A DNA stretch of 64,000 nt from Palsa-504 sp963753225 (lineage in GTDB: Bacteria > Actinomycetota > Actinomycetes > Streptosporangiales > Streptosporangiaceae). The stretch lies in assembly GCA_963753225.1 (NCBI GenBank), contig CAVWBQ010000003.1, positions 62,001 through 126,000 on the forward strand, written 5' to 3'. Below the pieces are notes generated by a model. That model was not told the origin of the DNA, did no database searches, and was given only the letters and a program-made list of their open reading frames with translations. Shown piece after piece: positions 42,501 to 51,346 of this stretch; the stretch's first letter is position 1, and every line of letters begins with the position of its first letter. The position numbers were made by a program, and so were the translations under genes.

Positions 42501-44597
42501 CTAGGACAACGGTTTGGTGAGGTCGTAGACGGTCTGGCCACCCACGGTCTGCTTCTTGAAGTGGGCCGCTACCCAGGAGGCGATGGTCGAGGAGCCGCGC
42601 CCGCCGCCGAAGCTCTGGCTGCCCTGGCCCACGTAGTAGTGGATCTCGTGCTTGGCTGCCAGTTCCCTGAACACTGCCAGGGTGGGCCACGGGTCGGTCC
42701 CGTTGAACCCGCCGATGGCCATCACCGCGTCCCCGGTGGCCAGTTCGAGCGGTGCCGCGCTTTCCGAGCCCTCGGTGGCGGCTACCCACTTGTAGCTGGA
42801 CGCGTCCTGCTCGAGCAGCCTGGTCAGGGCGCTGCTCACCGTCGTGTCGCCACCCAGCCCGCCGCCTCCGCCGAAGCCGCCGCCCCCTGGGCCACCGCGA
42901 GCACCCGTGCCCCCGGCCGTCCCGCTCCCGGGCTGGGCCCCGCCTGGCGCCGCGTTCCCGCCGGGTGCTCCGGTCCCGTTCTGCGTCGAGCTTCCGTTGG
43001 GCATCCCGCCGGGACCGCCGCCCGGTCCACCGCCGAAGCCGGCCGAGGCCGGCCCGGCGCTCGGGATCGCGCCGGTGTGGGCGGTAGCCACCGTGTCCAG
43101 CGCGTACGCGGCCGGCCCGGCCAGCCCGGCCACCAGGGCCAGGCCGAGCGGCGCCACCGCCAGCGCCAGCAGCCCGCGCCGCGACCTCGCCACCGCCGCC
43201 AGCCGGGCCAGCGCCGGGCCGGCCAGTACCAGGCCCGCGGCGGCCACGCCCGCGACCAGCACTACCCAGCGCAGCCACGGCAGCCAGTCCGGCGTCCGGT
43301 CGAGCAGGATGTACGCCCAGACGGTGCTGGCCAGGACGCCGCAGGCGCCCGCGATGCGCCCGGCCAGCTTCGCTGCACCGAGCGGCGCCCGCCGCAGGGC
43401 CATCGCGCCGATACCGGTCAGGGCGGCGATGCCGGGCGCCAGCGCGACCATGTAGTAGGGGTGGATGATGCCGTTCATGTAGCTGAACACCAGGCCGGTC
43501 ACCAGCACCCAGCCGCCCCACAGCAGCGCCGCGGCCCGGGTCCTGTCGGTCCGCGCCGCGCGGCGCGACACCCAGGCCATGGCGGCCAGCGAGATCAGCG
43601 CCGCGGGCAGCAGCCAGCTGATCTGACCGCCGAACTCGGCGTGGAACAGCCGGAATATCCCGGTCGCTCCGCCGAACGAGGCGCCCTGCCCGCCACCGCC
43701 ACCGCCCGGGCCGACCGAGCCGGTCTCGTCGCCGGTCAGCCGGCCCAGGCCGTTGTAGCCGATGGCCAGCTGCAGGATGTTGTTGCTGGTCGAGCCGCCG
43801 AAGTAGGGCCGGTCAGCGGCCGGAATGAGCTGCGCGGCCAGGATCCACCAGCCCGCGCCGACGATGATGCCGGCTCCCATCAGCAGCGTCTGCCAGATCC
43901 GCCGGGCCAGCCGGGGCGGCGCGGCCCACAGGTAGGCAGCCGCGAACCCCGGCACCACCAGGAACGCCTGCAGCATCTTGGCCAGGAACGCGAACCCGAG
44001 CAGCAGGCCGGTGAGCGCCAGCCACCTGCTCCGACCGTTCTCTACCGCACGGACCAGCGTGTAGGCGGCCGCGGTCATCAGGAGGACGAGCAGCGCGTCC
44101 GGGTTGTTGAACCGGAACATCAGCGCGGCCACCGGGGTGAGCGCGAGCACCAGCCCGGCGATCAGCCCCGCCGCCGGCCCGAACCAGCGCTTGACCGCGG
44201 CGTACAGCAGCAGCACCGAGCCCACGCCCTCCAGCGCCTGCGGGACCAGCATCGACCACTGGCTGAAGCCGAATATCCGCCCAGATAGCTCCATCACCCA
44301 CAGCGAGCCGGGCGTCTTGTCCACGGTGATGAAACTGGACTGGTCGAATGAGCCGAAGAAGAACGCCTTCCAGCTCTTCGTGCCGGCCTGGACCGCGGCC
44401 GCGTAGAAGTCGTTCGCCCAGCCGCTCCTGGTCAGGTCCCACAGGTAGAGGACGGCGGTCAGGGCGAGCAGCCCGAACAGCGCCGGGCGCGCCCAGCGGG
44501 GATCTGCCTGCGGCCCGCGCAGCAGGCGCCGGGCGCGGTTCGGCCCTGGGCGGCCGGTCGCGTGCCGCGGGACGGGAATGGACGTGGTCGCGCTCAA
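42501..44597 (-). CDS. GT-C glycosyltransferase, YkcB/ArnT-like (GT39 family)
   Basis: A 698-residue polytopic glycosyltransferase with about 11 membrane helices. Early extracytoplasmic 'RSGWANDFYAAAVQAGTKSWKAFFFGSFD' holds the acidic catalytic-type motif of GT39/ArnT enzymes, followed by 'VDKTPGSLWVMELSGRIFG' and 'MFRFNNPDALLVLLM'. A Gly-rich linker (about residues 510-580) joins a soluble YkcB-type C-terminal domain, 'GDAVMAIGGFNGTDPWPTLAVFRELAAKHEIHYYVG'. It should transfer a sugar from a polyprenyl phosphate to a cell-surface acceptor. The start is TTG at 44597, overlapping the GT2 stop (ATTGA) with GGGAGA upstream, so translation is coupled. Confidence 0.88.
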   Translation of the reverse strand: MSATTSIPVPRHATGRPGPNRARRLLRGPQADPRWARPALFGLLALTAVLYLWDLTRSGWANDFYAAAVQAGTKSWKAFFFGSFDQSSFITVDKTPGSLWVMELSGRIFGFSQWSMLVPQALEGVGSVLLLYAAVKRWFGPAAGLIAGLVLALTPVAALMFRFNNPDALLVLLMTAAAYTLVRAVENGRSRWLALTGLLLGFAFLAKMLQAFLVVPGFAAAYLWAAPPRLARRIWQTLLMGAGIIVGAGWWILAAQLIPAADRPYFGGSTSNNILQLAIGYNGLGRLTGDETGSVGPGGGGGGQGASFGGATGIFRLFHAEFGGQISWLLPAALISLAAMAWVSRRAARTDRTRAAALLWGGWVLVTGLVFSYMNGIIHPYYMVALAPGIAALTGIGAMALRRAPLGAAKLAGRIAGACGVLASTVWAYILLDRTPDWLPWLRWVVLVAGVAAAGLVLAGPALARLAAVARSRRGLLALAVAPLGLALVAGLAGPAAYALDTVATAHTGAIPSAGPASAGFGGGPGGGPGGMPNGSSTQNGTGAPGGNAAPGGAQPGSGTAGGTGARGGPGGGGFGGGGGLGGDTTVSSALTRLLEQDASSYKWVAATEGSESAAPLELATGDAVMAIGGFNGTDPWPTLAVFRELAAKHEIHYYVGQGSQSFGGGRGSSTIASWVAAHFKKQTVGGQTVYDLTKPLS

Positions 44598-45523
44598 TTG
44601 GTTCGCTCTCCCTGAGTGGCCATCTCGTTTCGATGGATCGTGCCGGTCACCTGGCGACCGGCCGCCTGCAGCGCCACGTAGGCCACCGTGCTGGCCGCGC
44701 CGATAACGGTGAACCTGGCGACCTGCAGCGGCAGGCCGCTGGCGGGCCAGCCGCTGGCGCTCGAGCCAGAACCGGGGGCGGGCCCGCGCAGCTGCGGGAC
44801 CTGAATGGAGCCGCGCGCGAAGCCTGCGCCGAGCCTGGCCATGCCGCGCAGGTCGGCCAGGGCGGTGGCGATGATGTCGACGCGCGAGTCGAGGTCGTCG
44901 ATCCAGTCCACCGGGACCTCGTGGATCCGCAGCCCGGCCCGTTCGGCCAGCACGAGCAGTTCGGTATCGAAGAACCAGCCGGTGTCCCTGGTGAGCGGGA
45001 GCAGCGCCCGCGCCTGATCGCGCCTGATCGCCTTGAAGCCGCACTGCGCGTCGGAGAAGCGCGCCCCCATCAGGGTCCGCAGCAGTAGGTTGTAGCCGCG
45101 CGAGAGGAGTTCCCGCTTCGGACCGCGGATAACCCGGGAGCCGCGGGCGAGCCGGGTGCCGATGGCCAGGTCGCTGTGCCCGGACATCAGCGGGGCGACC
45201 AGCGGGAGCAACGCGTTCAGGTCTGTCGACAGATCGACATCCATGTAGGCGAGGACGTCGGCCTCGCTCTGCGACCAGATGTCCCGCAGCGCCCGGCCGC
45301 GTCCCGGCAGCTCCATGTGCACGGCGCGCACCTCGGGCAGCTCGCGGGCCAGCCGGTTGGCGATCGCCCAGGTGGCGTCGGTGCTGCCGTTGTCCGCGAC
45401 GGTGATCCGGACGTGAAACGGGAAGCTCTCGCGCAGGTAGGTGACCAGCCGCCGGACGCTCGGCGCGAGATCACGCTCCTCATTACGAACAGGCACCACT
45501 ATGTCCACATGGGGAACCGTCAT
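44594..45523 (-). CDS. GT2 polyprenyl-phosphate glycosyltransferase, YkcC-like, with truncated GtrA tail
   Basis: A 309-residue family 2 glycosyltransferase: 'VDIVVPVRNEERDL', 'RITVADNGSTDAT', the metal-binding 'AYMDVDLSTDL' (DxD) and 'DAQCGFKAIRRDQARALLP'. It should charge undecaprenyl (or decaprenyl) phosphate with a sugar on the cytosolic face for the GT-C partner encoded next. From about residue 264, 'LPLQVARFTVIGAASTVAYVAL' is the first helix of a GtrA flippase domain, but the remaining helices are missing and the protein ends in polar sequence. Homologues usually carry a full GtrA domain, so the flippase part looks deleted. Confidence 0.88.
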   Translation of the reverse strand: MTVPHVDIVVPVRNEERDLAPSVRRLVTYLRESFPFHVRITVADNGSTDATWAIANRLARELPEVRAVHMELPGRGRALRDIWSQSEADVLAYMDVDLSTDLNALLPLVAPLMSGHSDLAIGTRLARGSRVIRGPKRELLSRGYNLLLRTLMGARFSDAQCGFKAIRRDQARALLPLTRDTGWFFDTELLVLAERAGLRIHEVPVDWIDDLDSRVDIIATALADLRGMARLGAGFARGSIQVPQLRGPAPGSGSSASGWPASGLPLQVARFTVIGAASTVAYVALQAAGRQVTGTIHRNEMATQGERTN

Positions 45524-45657
45524 GGCAGTGAGGATCGGCGACCACGCTCCGTGGCGGCTGAAGCCACCTTATGTACACGCTATGAGCAAAGCGTCCCCGG
45601 CAGGCACGGCGGCGTGTCAGTCAAGGCACCCGGTGACACCGCTCGTCGGCCGCGCCC

Positions 45658-46695
45658 TCACGGCGCCGGAGGCTCTCGCCCAGCTGCGGTCATCGGTCCG
45701 GTAAGGTCCTCGCGGTGCCGCGGCACCGCCAGCTCGGAGAGCCTGCCCCGGTCGATCTGATCTCGCCCGGCCACCGCCACCGCGCAGTCGGTCTCCGCGC
45801 GCAGCGTAGCGGTCCTGACCCCGCCCTCGAGCAGCGCCCGCTCGCCCGCGATCGCGCCCGGGCCGAGCTGGCCCAGCTCCTGCCCGTTCACCGACACGGC
45901 CAGGACCCCGTCGAGCAGCAGGTACAGCTCCTCGCCCGGCTGGCCCTGCTCGGCCAGCACGGCCCCGCGCGTGATCCGGCGGATGGACGGCCGGGTGCCG
46001 CCGCGCATGATCGTCGTCGATATCTGCCGCTCCAGGGAGCTCTCCGCCGCGGTCACCAGCGGCCGGGTGTCCTCGCCGCCCCAGGGTGAGTGCGTTCCGT
46101 ACGCGGTGCGCGCCCAGTCCTCGTAGGCGGCGAGGCCGGACTTGGCCACCAGCTGCCCGCGCAGGTCGTAGATCCAGTGCCTCGGGAACGGGCTGGCGCC
46201 GGCCAGCTCGCTGACCGATGACCCGTCGGCCCGGATGGTCAGCCGCAGTGTGGTCCACACCGTGGGTGCCGTCCACTGGGCGAACGGCCTGCCGCGCACC
46301 GGCCGGGGATACGGCATCCCCGTCCGCCCGCCCGTCGTCTGGACGAACACTGCCTCGCCGCCGCGCACCTCCGGATCGGCCCTCAGCTCGGGAAATTCGG
46401 CGGGCTGAAAGGTGATCCCGGCGCGGCCGCCCAGGTAGACCCGGGTGCAGCTGATGTAGCCGCGGCCGGTGTAGCCCGCGCCGACCACCTCGCCGTCCCG
46501 CACCTCGGCCCAGGCCGCGAGGTGGTTGGCGAACCGGAAGCCCTCCGCGGCGTGCAGGGCGGCCAGGTCCGTGATCTGGTCCGGCGGGGGATCGTCAAAA
46601 CGCACCGCGCCCGCCGTGAACCCCATCTTGGCCAGGCCGGCCACCGCCTCCGACGGAATCCAGGAGACGCTCGTCACCGCCGATTCGACCCGCAT
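45658..46695 (-). CDS. cyclic-nucleotide-binding domain protein
   Basis: A 345-residue protein. Residues 240-315 form a cNMP-binding (CRP/RIIA-like) beta roll: 'RRITRGAVLAEQGQPGEELYLLLDGVLAVSVNGQELGQLGPGAIAGERALLEGGVRTATLRAETDCAVAVA', with the phosphate-binding cassette 'GAIAGERALLEGGVRTAT' (G-E-x-A and R-T-A). The first 230 residues ('VGAGYTGRGYISCTRVYLGG', 'WTTLRLTIRADGSS', 'HWIYDLRGQLVAKSGLAAYEDWARTAYG') are not recognised. No DNA-binding domain is present, so it is not a CRP-type regulator. It may be a cAMP- or lipid-sensing effector. GGGGAAGG precedes the ATG. Confidence 0.8.
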   Translation of the reverse strand: MRVESAVTSVSWIPSEAVAGLAKMGFTAGAVRFDDPPPDQITDLAALHAAEGFRFANHLAAWAEVRDGEVVGAGYTGRGYISCTRVYLGGRAGITFQPAEFPELRADPEVRGGEAVFVQTTGGRTGMPYPRPVRGRPFAQWTAPTVWTTLRLTIRADGSSVSELAGASPFPRHWIYDLRGQLVAKSGLAAYEDWARTAYGTHSPWGGEDTRPLVTAAESSLERQISTTIMRGGTRPSIRRITRGAVLAEQGQPGEELYLLLDGVLAVSVNGQELGQLGPGAIAGERALLEGGVRTATLRAETDCAVAVAGRDQIDRGRLSELAVPRHREDLTGPMTAAGREPPAP

Positions 46696-46739
46696 GCCTT
46701 CCCCCTAACCCATGTGCGTGAAATACGCCTTGCCCGCCA

Positions 46740-47585
46740 TTAGCCGAACCGGCAAGTCACCGCGCCCGGGATCACCCTGTCCGACGGTGCCTGCTCGCGC
46801 GAGCACCACCACGTGGAGCGGCCGCCGACCGTTCCGTGCCGCATCTCGGCGCCGCAGCGCGGGCAGGTGCCGCCGGGATGACGGGCCGCGATGACGTCGC
46901 CGGTGTGCACCCCGCCCCTGATCATGGCGGAGGCCAGGGCGGACTCGAGTGCGCGGTAGAGGCGGTCCGCGTCCCCGGTGCGCAGCGTGCCGGTCCGCGC
47001 CGCCGGATGCACCCTGGCCTGCCAGAGGATCTCATCGGCCAGCAGGTTCCCCACGCCGGCGATCCGCGACTGGTCGAGCAGCCGGGCCTTGACCGCGACC
47101 GACCCCCTGGTGATCAGGCGGCCGAACTCCGCCGGGGTGACCTCGGCGGCATCCGGCCCGAGCGCGTCGATGCCGGGGTCGAGCCGGACCCGTCCGAGCC
47201 TGCGCTTGTCGAAAAGGACGAGGCTGCCGCCGTCGGCGAAGCCAAGCGTGAACCTGTCCCATTCTGGCTTGCGCGGCTGCGCGTCGCGCCGTCGTGGGTC
47301 GCCGCCCTCGGCCGCCTGGCCGTCCGTGGAGGTGACCACGATCCGGCCGCCCATGCCGAGGTGAATGCCGAGGTCGGGGCCACCCTCGGAGGTCTCGCAC
47401 CACATCGTCTTGCCCCGTCGGCGGGCCGCGGTGAGCGTCCGTCCGGTCAGGGCGGCGCGCAGTTCGCCGGGGGCGTGCGGCCGGCAGACGAACGTGTCGC
47501 TATCGTCCACGTCCGCGATGCGCCGGTGCAGCGCCTCGTCGGCGATCAGGCGGCGGGCGGTCTCGACCTCGGGAAGTTCCGGCAT
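46740..47585 (-). CDS. Fpg/Nei family DNA glycosylase
   Basis: A 281-residue base-excision-repair glycosylase/AP lyase. The N-terminal 'MPELPEVETARRLI' provides the catalytic Pro2 and Glu3; 'GKTMWCETS', 'GIHLGMGGRIV', 'FDKRRLGRVRLDP' and the H2TH motif 'LLDQSRIAGVGNLLADEILWQARVHP' are all present. The C-terminal zinc finger is odd: 'CPRCGAEM' supplies two Cys, but the second pair reads 'WWCSREQ', so the fourth Cys is replaced by Glu. It is divergent from the TPR/STAND gene. Whether it prefers oxidised purines (Fpg) or pyrimidines (Nei) is not decided. Confidence 0.93.
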   Translation of the reverse strand: MPELPEVETARRLIADEALHRRIADVDDSDTFVCRPHAPGELRAALTGRTLTAARRRGKTMWCETSEGGPDLGIHLGMGGRIVVTSTDGQAAEGGDPRRRDAQPRKPEWDRFTLGFADGGSLVLFDKRRLGRVRLDPGIDALGPDAAEVTPAEFGRLITRGSVAVKARLLDQSRIAGVGNLLADEILWQARVHPAARTGTLRTGDADRLYRALESALASAMIRGGVHTGDVIAARHPGGTCPRCGAEMRHGTVGGRSTWWCSREQAPSDRVIPGAVTCRFG

Positions 47586-47896
47586 TTGTTCGTTTTTACC
47601 TGTCCCAGTGACCGCAGTAGTGAAATTCTGGCACTTTGTTGCACTTGTGTGTAGCGACGAGGCAGGATCGTATACGGGGGGAGCAGCCGTCTTCTTAGCC
47701 GACGTGGGGCGGGTATGTTGAAGTTCGTAATCGTTATGTCACGGCGATTGCCTGTCCTTGGTCTGGGCTCCTTGATACACACGTGGGGGTCGGCAGTGAT
47801 TGTGACTGTAGGAATAGTGGCCGGGCAACGGGTGCCGTACCAGTGGGAATTGGTCGTCCAGGCCCGGCCCCGGGACACGTGAGTGGGTGGCGGGCC
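47586..47896. other. divergent promoter region, Fpg/Nei and STAND genes
   Basis: About 310 bp, AT-richer than average, holding both promoters. I see no repeat or known box that can be assigned with confidence. Confidence 0.45.
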
Positions 47897-50323
47897 GTGT
47901 CTGGCAACCAGGCTGATCGTGACCCGAGGCTGCGGTCAGCGTCGCCAGCCTGGTGGGCGGCTGCGGCGGCTCAGAGTGACCAGAAGACCGCGCGCATCCG
48001 GGTGGACGACCCGGACGAGCCCACCATCGTGGTGCCGCGACCGTCCACCGGCCTGCCGGACGCTCCCGCCGAGGTGGACGCTTCCGCCGAGGTGGACGCT
48101 TCCGCCGAGGTGAATGAGCCGGCCGGCGACCAGCGGACGGGCGAGATCCCGGGGGAGCCACCAGACTTCCTGCCCAGGGCAGACCTGCTGGCTGAGCTGG
48201 ACCGGCCCGGCGCGCGCGTGCTGGTGCTGCAGTCAGTCAGCGGCGCGGGCGCGACGCAGTTGGCGGCGGCTTATGCCCGCTCCAGGCTGGCGCGGGGCTG
48301 GCGGCTGGTCGCCTGGGTCAGTGCCCGGGATACCGGTTCCCTGCTGGGAGGCCTGGCGGCGGTAGCTGACGCGCTCGGCCTGCCCGACCGCGGCACAGCG
48401 CCAGAGCGGACCGACCCGGGGACGATGGTCCGGCTCTGGCTGGAGGCGGACGGAGACCGCTGCCTGGTCGTCTTCGACGGCATGACCGACCCCGAGGCGG
48501 TGCGGCCGTTCATCCCGGCCGAGGGCGCCGCCAGGGTGGTGGTCACCAGCCACCAGGAGTCAGACCTGGGATCGCCCATCCCGGTAGGCATGTTCTCTCC
48601 CGAGGAGGCGCTGGATTACCTGGCCAAGCGCACCGGCCTGACGGATGACGCGGCAGCCGGAGCGGTGGCCGGCGAACTCGGGTACCTGCCGCTGCCGCTG
48701 GCCCTGGCCGCGGCTCTGATCGCCAGGGACAATCTCGGATACGACGGGTACCTGGACCGGTTGCGAGCGCTGCAAACCGGACAGGACCCGGCCGCCGCGG
48801 AGCGGGCGGTGCGGCTATCCCTGGAGGCGGTCCCGGCCGGCGGGTGCCACCGGGTGTTGGAGTTCATATCGGTGCTGTCTGCGGGTGGGGTCCGGCGGGA
48901 CCTGCTGCATGCCGCCGGGCACACAGGTCTGCTCGGCGGGCGCCAGCCGCCCGGCCAGGTGGACGCGGCGCTGGATCGGCTGGTCAGCCTGTCCCTGCTG
49001 ACCCCCAGCCTGGACGGCCAGACCATGATCGCCAACGGCCTGGTGCTCCGGGTCGTCCGTGCCCGGCTGCCCGCGAGGCGACTGGCGGAGGTTTGCCGGG
49101 ATACCGCGTCGCTGCTCCATGCCCGAGCCGAGGCGCTGGCCAGCTCGCCCGATCGCTCGGCCGTCAGGGACGTGGCTGCGCAGCTCACGACGCTGGCCGA
49201 GGCGGCGAGGCTGGCCAGCGAAGCCGATCCAGAGCTGGCCAGGATCTTGCTGCGGCTCCGGTTCCTGGCGCTTTATCACCTGATCGAGCTCGGTGACAGC
49301 GCGGCCCAGGCCGTCACGGTTGGCGAGCCGCTGACCGCGGACCTTGAACGGCTGCGAGGCCCCGATCATCCGGACACGCTGAACGCGCGGAACAGCCTCG
49401 CCGCCGCGTATCAGGCGGCGGGCCGCCCGGCCGAGGCGATCCCGTTGTTCGAGCAGACCCTGGTCGTCCGCGAACAGCGGCTGGGCCCGGAGCATCCCGA
49501 CACCCTCACCTCGCAGAACAACCTGGCCGCCGCCTATCAGGAGGCGGGCCGCGCGGGTGAGGCGAGGCTGCTGTTCGAGCTGACCCTGGCGGCCAAGGCG
49601 CGGCTGCTTGGCGCCAACCACCCGAGCACCTTGAACTCGCGAGGCAACCTGGCCACCGCCTACCGGGACACCGGCCGGGCCGCCGAGGCCATCGCGCTCT
49701 TCGAGCAGACGCTGCAGGGCAGGGAAAAGGTCCTGGGCATCGACCATCCGGACACCTTGAACTCGCGGGTCAACCTGGCCGCCGCCTACCGGGAGGCGGG
49801 CCGGCCGGGTGAGGCGATTCCGCTGGTCGAGCAGATCCTGGCGACCCGGGAGCAGCACCAGGGCAGCAACCATCCGAGCACGCTGAACTCGCGGATCACC
49901 CTGGCCGCCGCCTACCGGGAGGCGGGCCGGCCGGCGGAGGCGATTCCGCTGGTCGAGCAGACGCTGGCCGCCTGCGAGCGTGAGCTGGGCCACGATCATC
50001 CGCGGACCATGGGCGCGCGGAACAAGCTCGCCAACGTCTACCGGGAGGTCGGCCGGGTCGACGAGGCCATCGTCCTGCAGGAGCAGACGCTGGCCGCCTG
50101 CGAGCGGCAGCTGGGCGCGGACCATTCCCGGACTCTCGGCTCGCGGAGCAACCTTGCGGCTTCCTACCAGGCCGCAGGGCGGGTCGGCGAGGCGATCCGG
50201 CTGTATGAGCAGACGCTGGCCGACCGGGAGCGGCTGCTGGGCACGGAGCACCCGAACACCGTGAACACGCGGAAGCTGCTCGCCCTGGCCCGTGAGGACG
50301 CGGGTCGCGACAGGGAGGACTGA
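47897..50323 (+). CDS. STAND/NB-ARC-like TPR protein with degenerate P-loop
   Basis: An 808-residue protein. An N-terminal polar region includes a threefold 'EVDASA'-type repeat. Residues 105-300 resemble an NB-ARC NTPase: 'VLVLQSVSGAGATQLAAAYARSRLARGWRLVAWVSA', 'RCLVVFDGMTDPEAVRPFIP', 'ARVVVTSHQ' and 'ELGYLPLPLALAAALI'. The Walker A position reads GAGAT rather than GxGKT, so the nucleotide-binding Lys is absent. From about residue 485, eight kinesin-light-chain-type TPR units of 42 residues follow, each starting HPDT or similar. Such proteins are sensors or scaffolds. The start is uncertain; GTG at 47879 or further upstream is possible. Confidence 0.82.
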   Translation: MSGNQADRDPRLRSASPAWWAAAAAQSDQKTARIRVDDPDEPTIVVPRPSTGLPDAPAEVDASAEVDASAEVNEPAGDQRTGEIPGEPPDFLPRADLLAELDRPGARVLVLQSVSGAGATQLAAAYARSRLARGWRLVAWVSARDTGSLLGGLAAVADALGLPDRGTAPERTDPGTMVRLWLEADGDRCLVVFDGMTDPEAVRPFIPAEGAARVVVTSHQESDLGSPIPVGMFSPEEALDYLAKRTGLTDDAAAGAVAGELGYLPLPLALAAALIARDNLGYDGYLDRLRALQTGQDPAAAERAVRLSLEAVPAGGCHRVLEFISVLSAGGVRRDLLHAAGHTGLLGGRQPPGQVDAALDRLVSLSLLTPSLDGQTMIANGLVLRVVRARLPARRLAEVCRDTASLLHARAEALASSPDRSAVRDVAAQLTTLAEAARLASEADPELARILLRLRFLALYHLIELGDSAAQAVTVGEPLTADLERLRGPDHPDTLNARNSLAAAYQAAGRPAEAIPLFEQTLVVREQRLGPEHPDTLTSQNNLAAAYQEAGRAGEARLLFELTLAAKARLLGANHPSTLNSRGNLATAYRDTGRAAEAIALFEQTLQGREKVLGIDHPDTLNSRVNLAAAYREAGRPGEAIPLVEQILATREQHQGSNHPSTLNSRITLAAAYREAGRPAEAIPLVEQTLAACERELGHDHPRTMGARNKLANVYREVGRVDEAIVLQEQTLAACERQLGADHSRTLGSRSNLAASYQAAGRVGEAIRLYEQTLADRERLLGTEHPNTVNTRKLLALAREDAGRDRED

Positions 50324-50514
50324 GGCACCGGCGCCGGCCGGCCCGGCGCTAGGCTCATGAGCACGGCCAGCCTGCCGCGCCCGCGTGCCCCAGGAGAGGA
50401 TCGCCTCGTGAGCAGCCAGATGAGTCATCGGGCACCTCCCCGGGCCCGCGTCACCGAGTCGCTGGTCACCGAGTCGCTGGTCCGCGAGGAGCTAATCCGG
50501 AAGCCCGCGGCGCG

Positions 50515-51318
50515 ATGAGAATCGGCGAGATCGAGGTCCTGCCGGTCTTCGACGGCTTCGGCTACGAGGTCGCCCGCGACGTCCTGCTGCGGCCCGATGA
50601 GGCCGGAACCGACCCCTGGGCCGCGCACGAGGCGCGGCTCGACCCGCACGGCCGGCTGGAGTTCACCCTCGGCGGTTTCCTGGTCCGCTCCGGCGACCGG
50701 GTCATCCTGGTCGACACGGGCGCCGGCACCATCGACACCGGCCAGTACAAGGGCGGCCGGTTCCTGGCGAGCCTGCGGGAGCACGGCGTTACGCCGGACG
50801 ACGTCACCGACGTCATCTTCACCCACCTGCATTTCGACCATGTCGGCTGGGCGACGTCCAAGGGCGAGGTGGTCTTCCGTCACGCCACCTACCGGGTGCA
50901 CGAGGCGGACTGGGCCTACTTCGTGGAGAGCCCGGGGGCACTGCCCGGGGCGGTGCGGAAGCTCTCCCCGGTCAAGCCGCAGCTGGAAACGTTCGGTTCG
51001 GAGTGCACGCTGGCGCCGGGGCTCGACGCCAGGCCGGCGCCCGGGCACACTCCCGGCTCGACGGTCTACGTCCTGTCCAGCGGCACGCAGCGGGCCCTGC
51101 TGCTCGGCGACGTCGCCCACTCGCCGGTCGAGCTGATCGAGCCAGGCTGGGAGTTCGCCTTCGACGTGGACCGGTCTGCCGCCCGGGCCGCCCGGGAGCA
51201 GATCACGGCGGAGCTGCTGGCGAGCCAGGATCTGGCTGCCGCCGCGCACTTCGGTGAGCCGTACTTCGGCCGCCTGGTGCGCGCCGAGGCGACAGCCCCG
51301 GAGTGGATTTTCCTTTAG
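50515..51318 (+). CDS. MBL-fold metallo-hydrolase
   Basis: A 267-residue metallo-beta-lactamase-fold hydrolase. Metal ligands: 'FTHLHFDHVGW' (HxHxDH) near residue 103, His in 'PAPGHTPGS', Asp in 'LLGDVAHSP' and a C-terminal 'AAAHFGEPYFG' His. It belongs to the quorum-quenching-lactonase-like branch, whose members act on lactones, esters or thioesters. It is a cytosolic binuclear zinc enzyme. It lies 29 bp before the SDR gene, opening the catabolic block. A duplicated ACCGAGTCGCTGGTC sits about 50 bp upstream. Confidence 0.9.
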   Translation: MRIGEIEVLPVFDGFGYEVARDVLLRPDEAGTDPWAAHEARLDPHGRLEFTLGGFLVRSGDRVILVDTGAGTIDTGQYKGGRFLASLREHGVTPDDVTDVIFTHLHFDHVGWATSKGEVVFRHATYRVHEADWAYFVESPGALPGAVRKLSPVKPQLETFGSECTLAPGLDARPAPGHTPGSTVYVLSSGTQRALLLGDVAHSPVELIEPGWEFAFDVDRSAARAAREQITAELLASQDLAAAAHFGEPYFGRLVRAEATAPEWIFL

Positions 51319-51346
51319 CGTGGAAGTACGTGAACAGGGAGTAGCC

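Noticed and set aside
47626..47645. A sigma-54-like -24/-12 promoter (TGGCAC...TTGC)
   Set aside because: The spacer is one base short of consensus and actinobacteria generally lack sigma-54, so it is probably chance.
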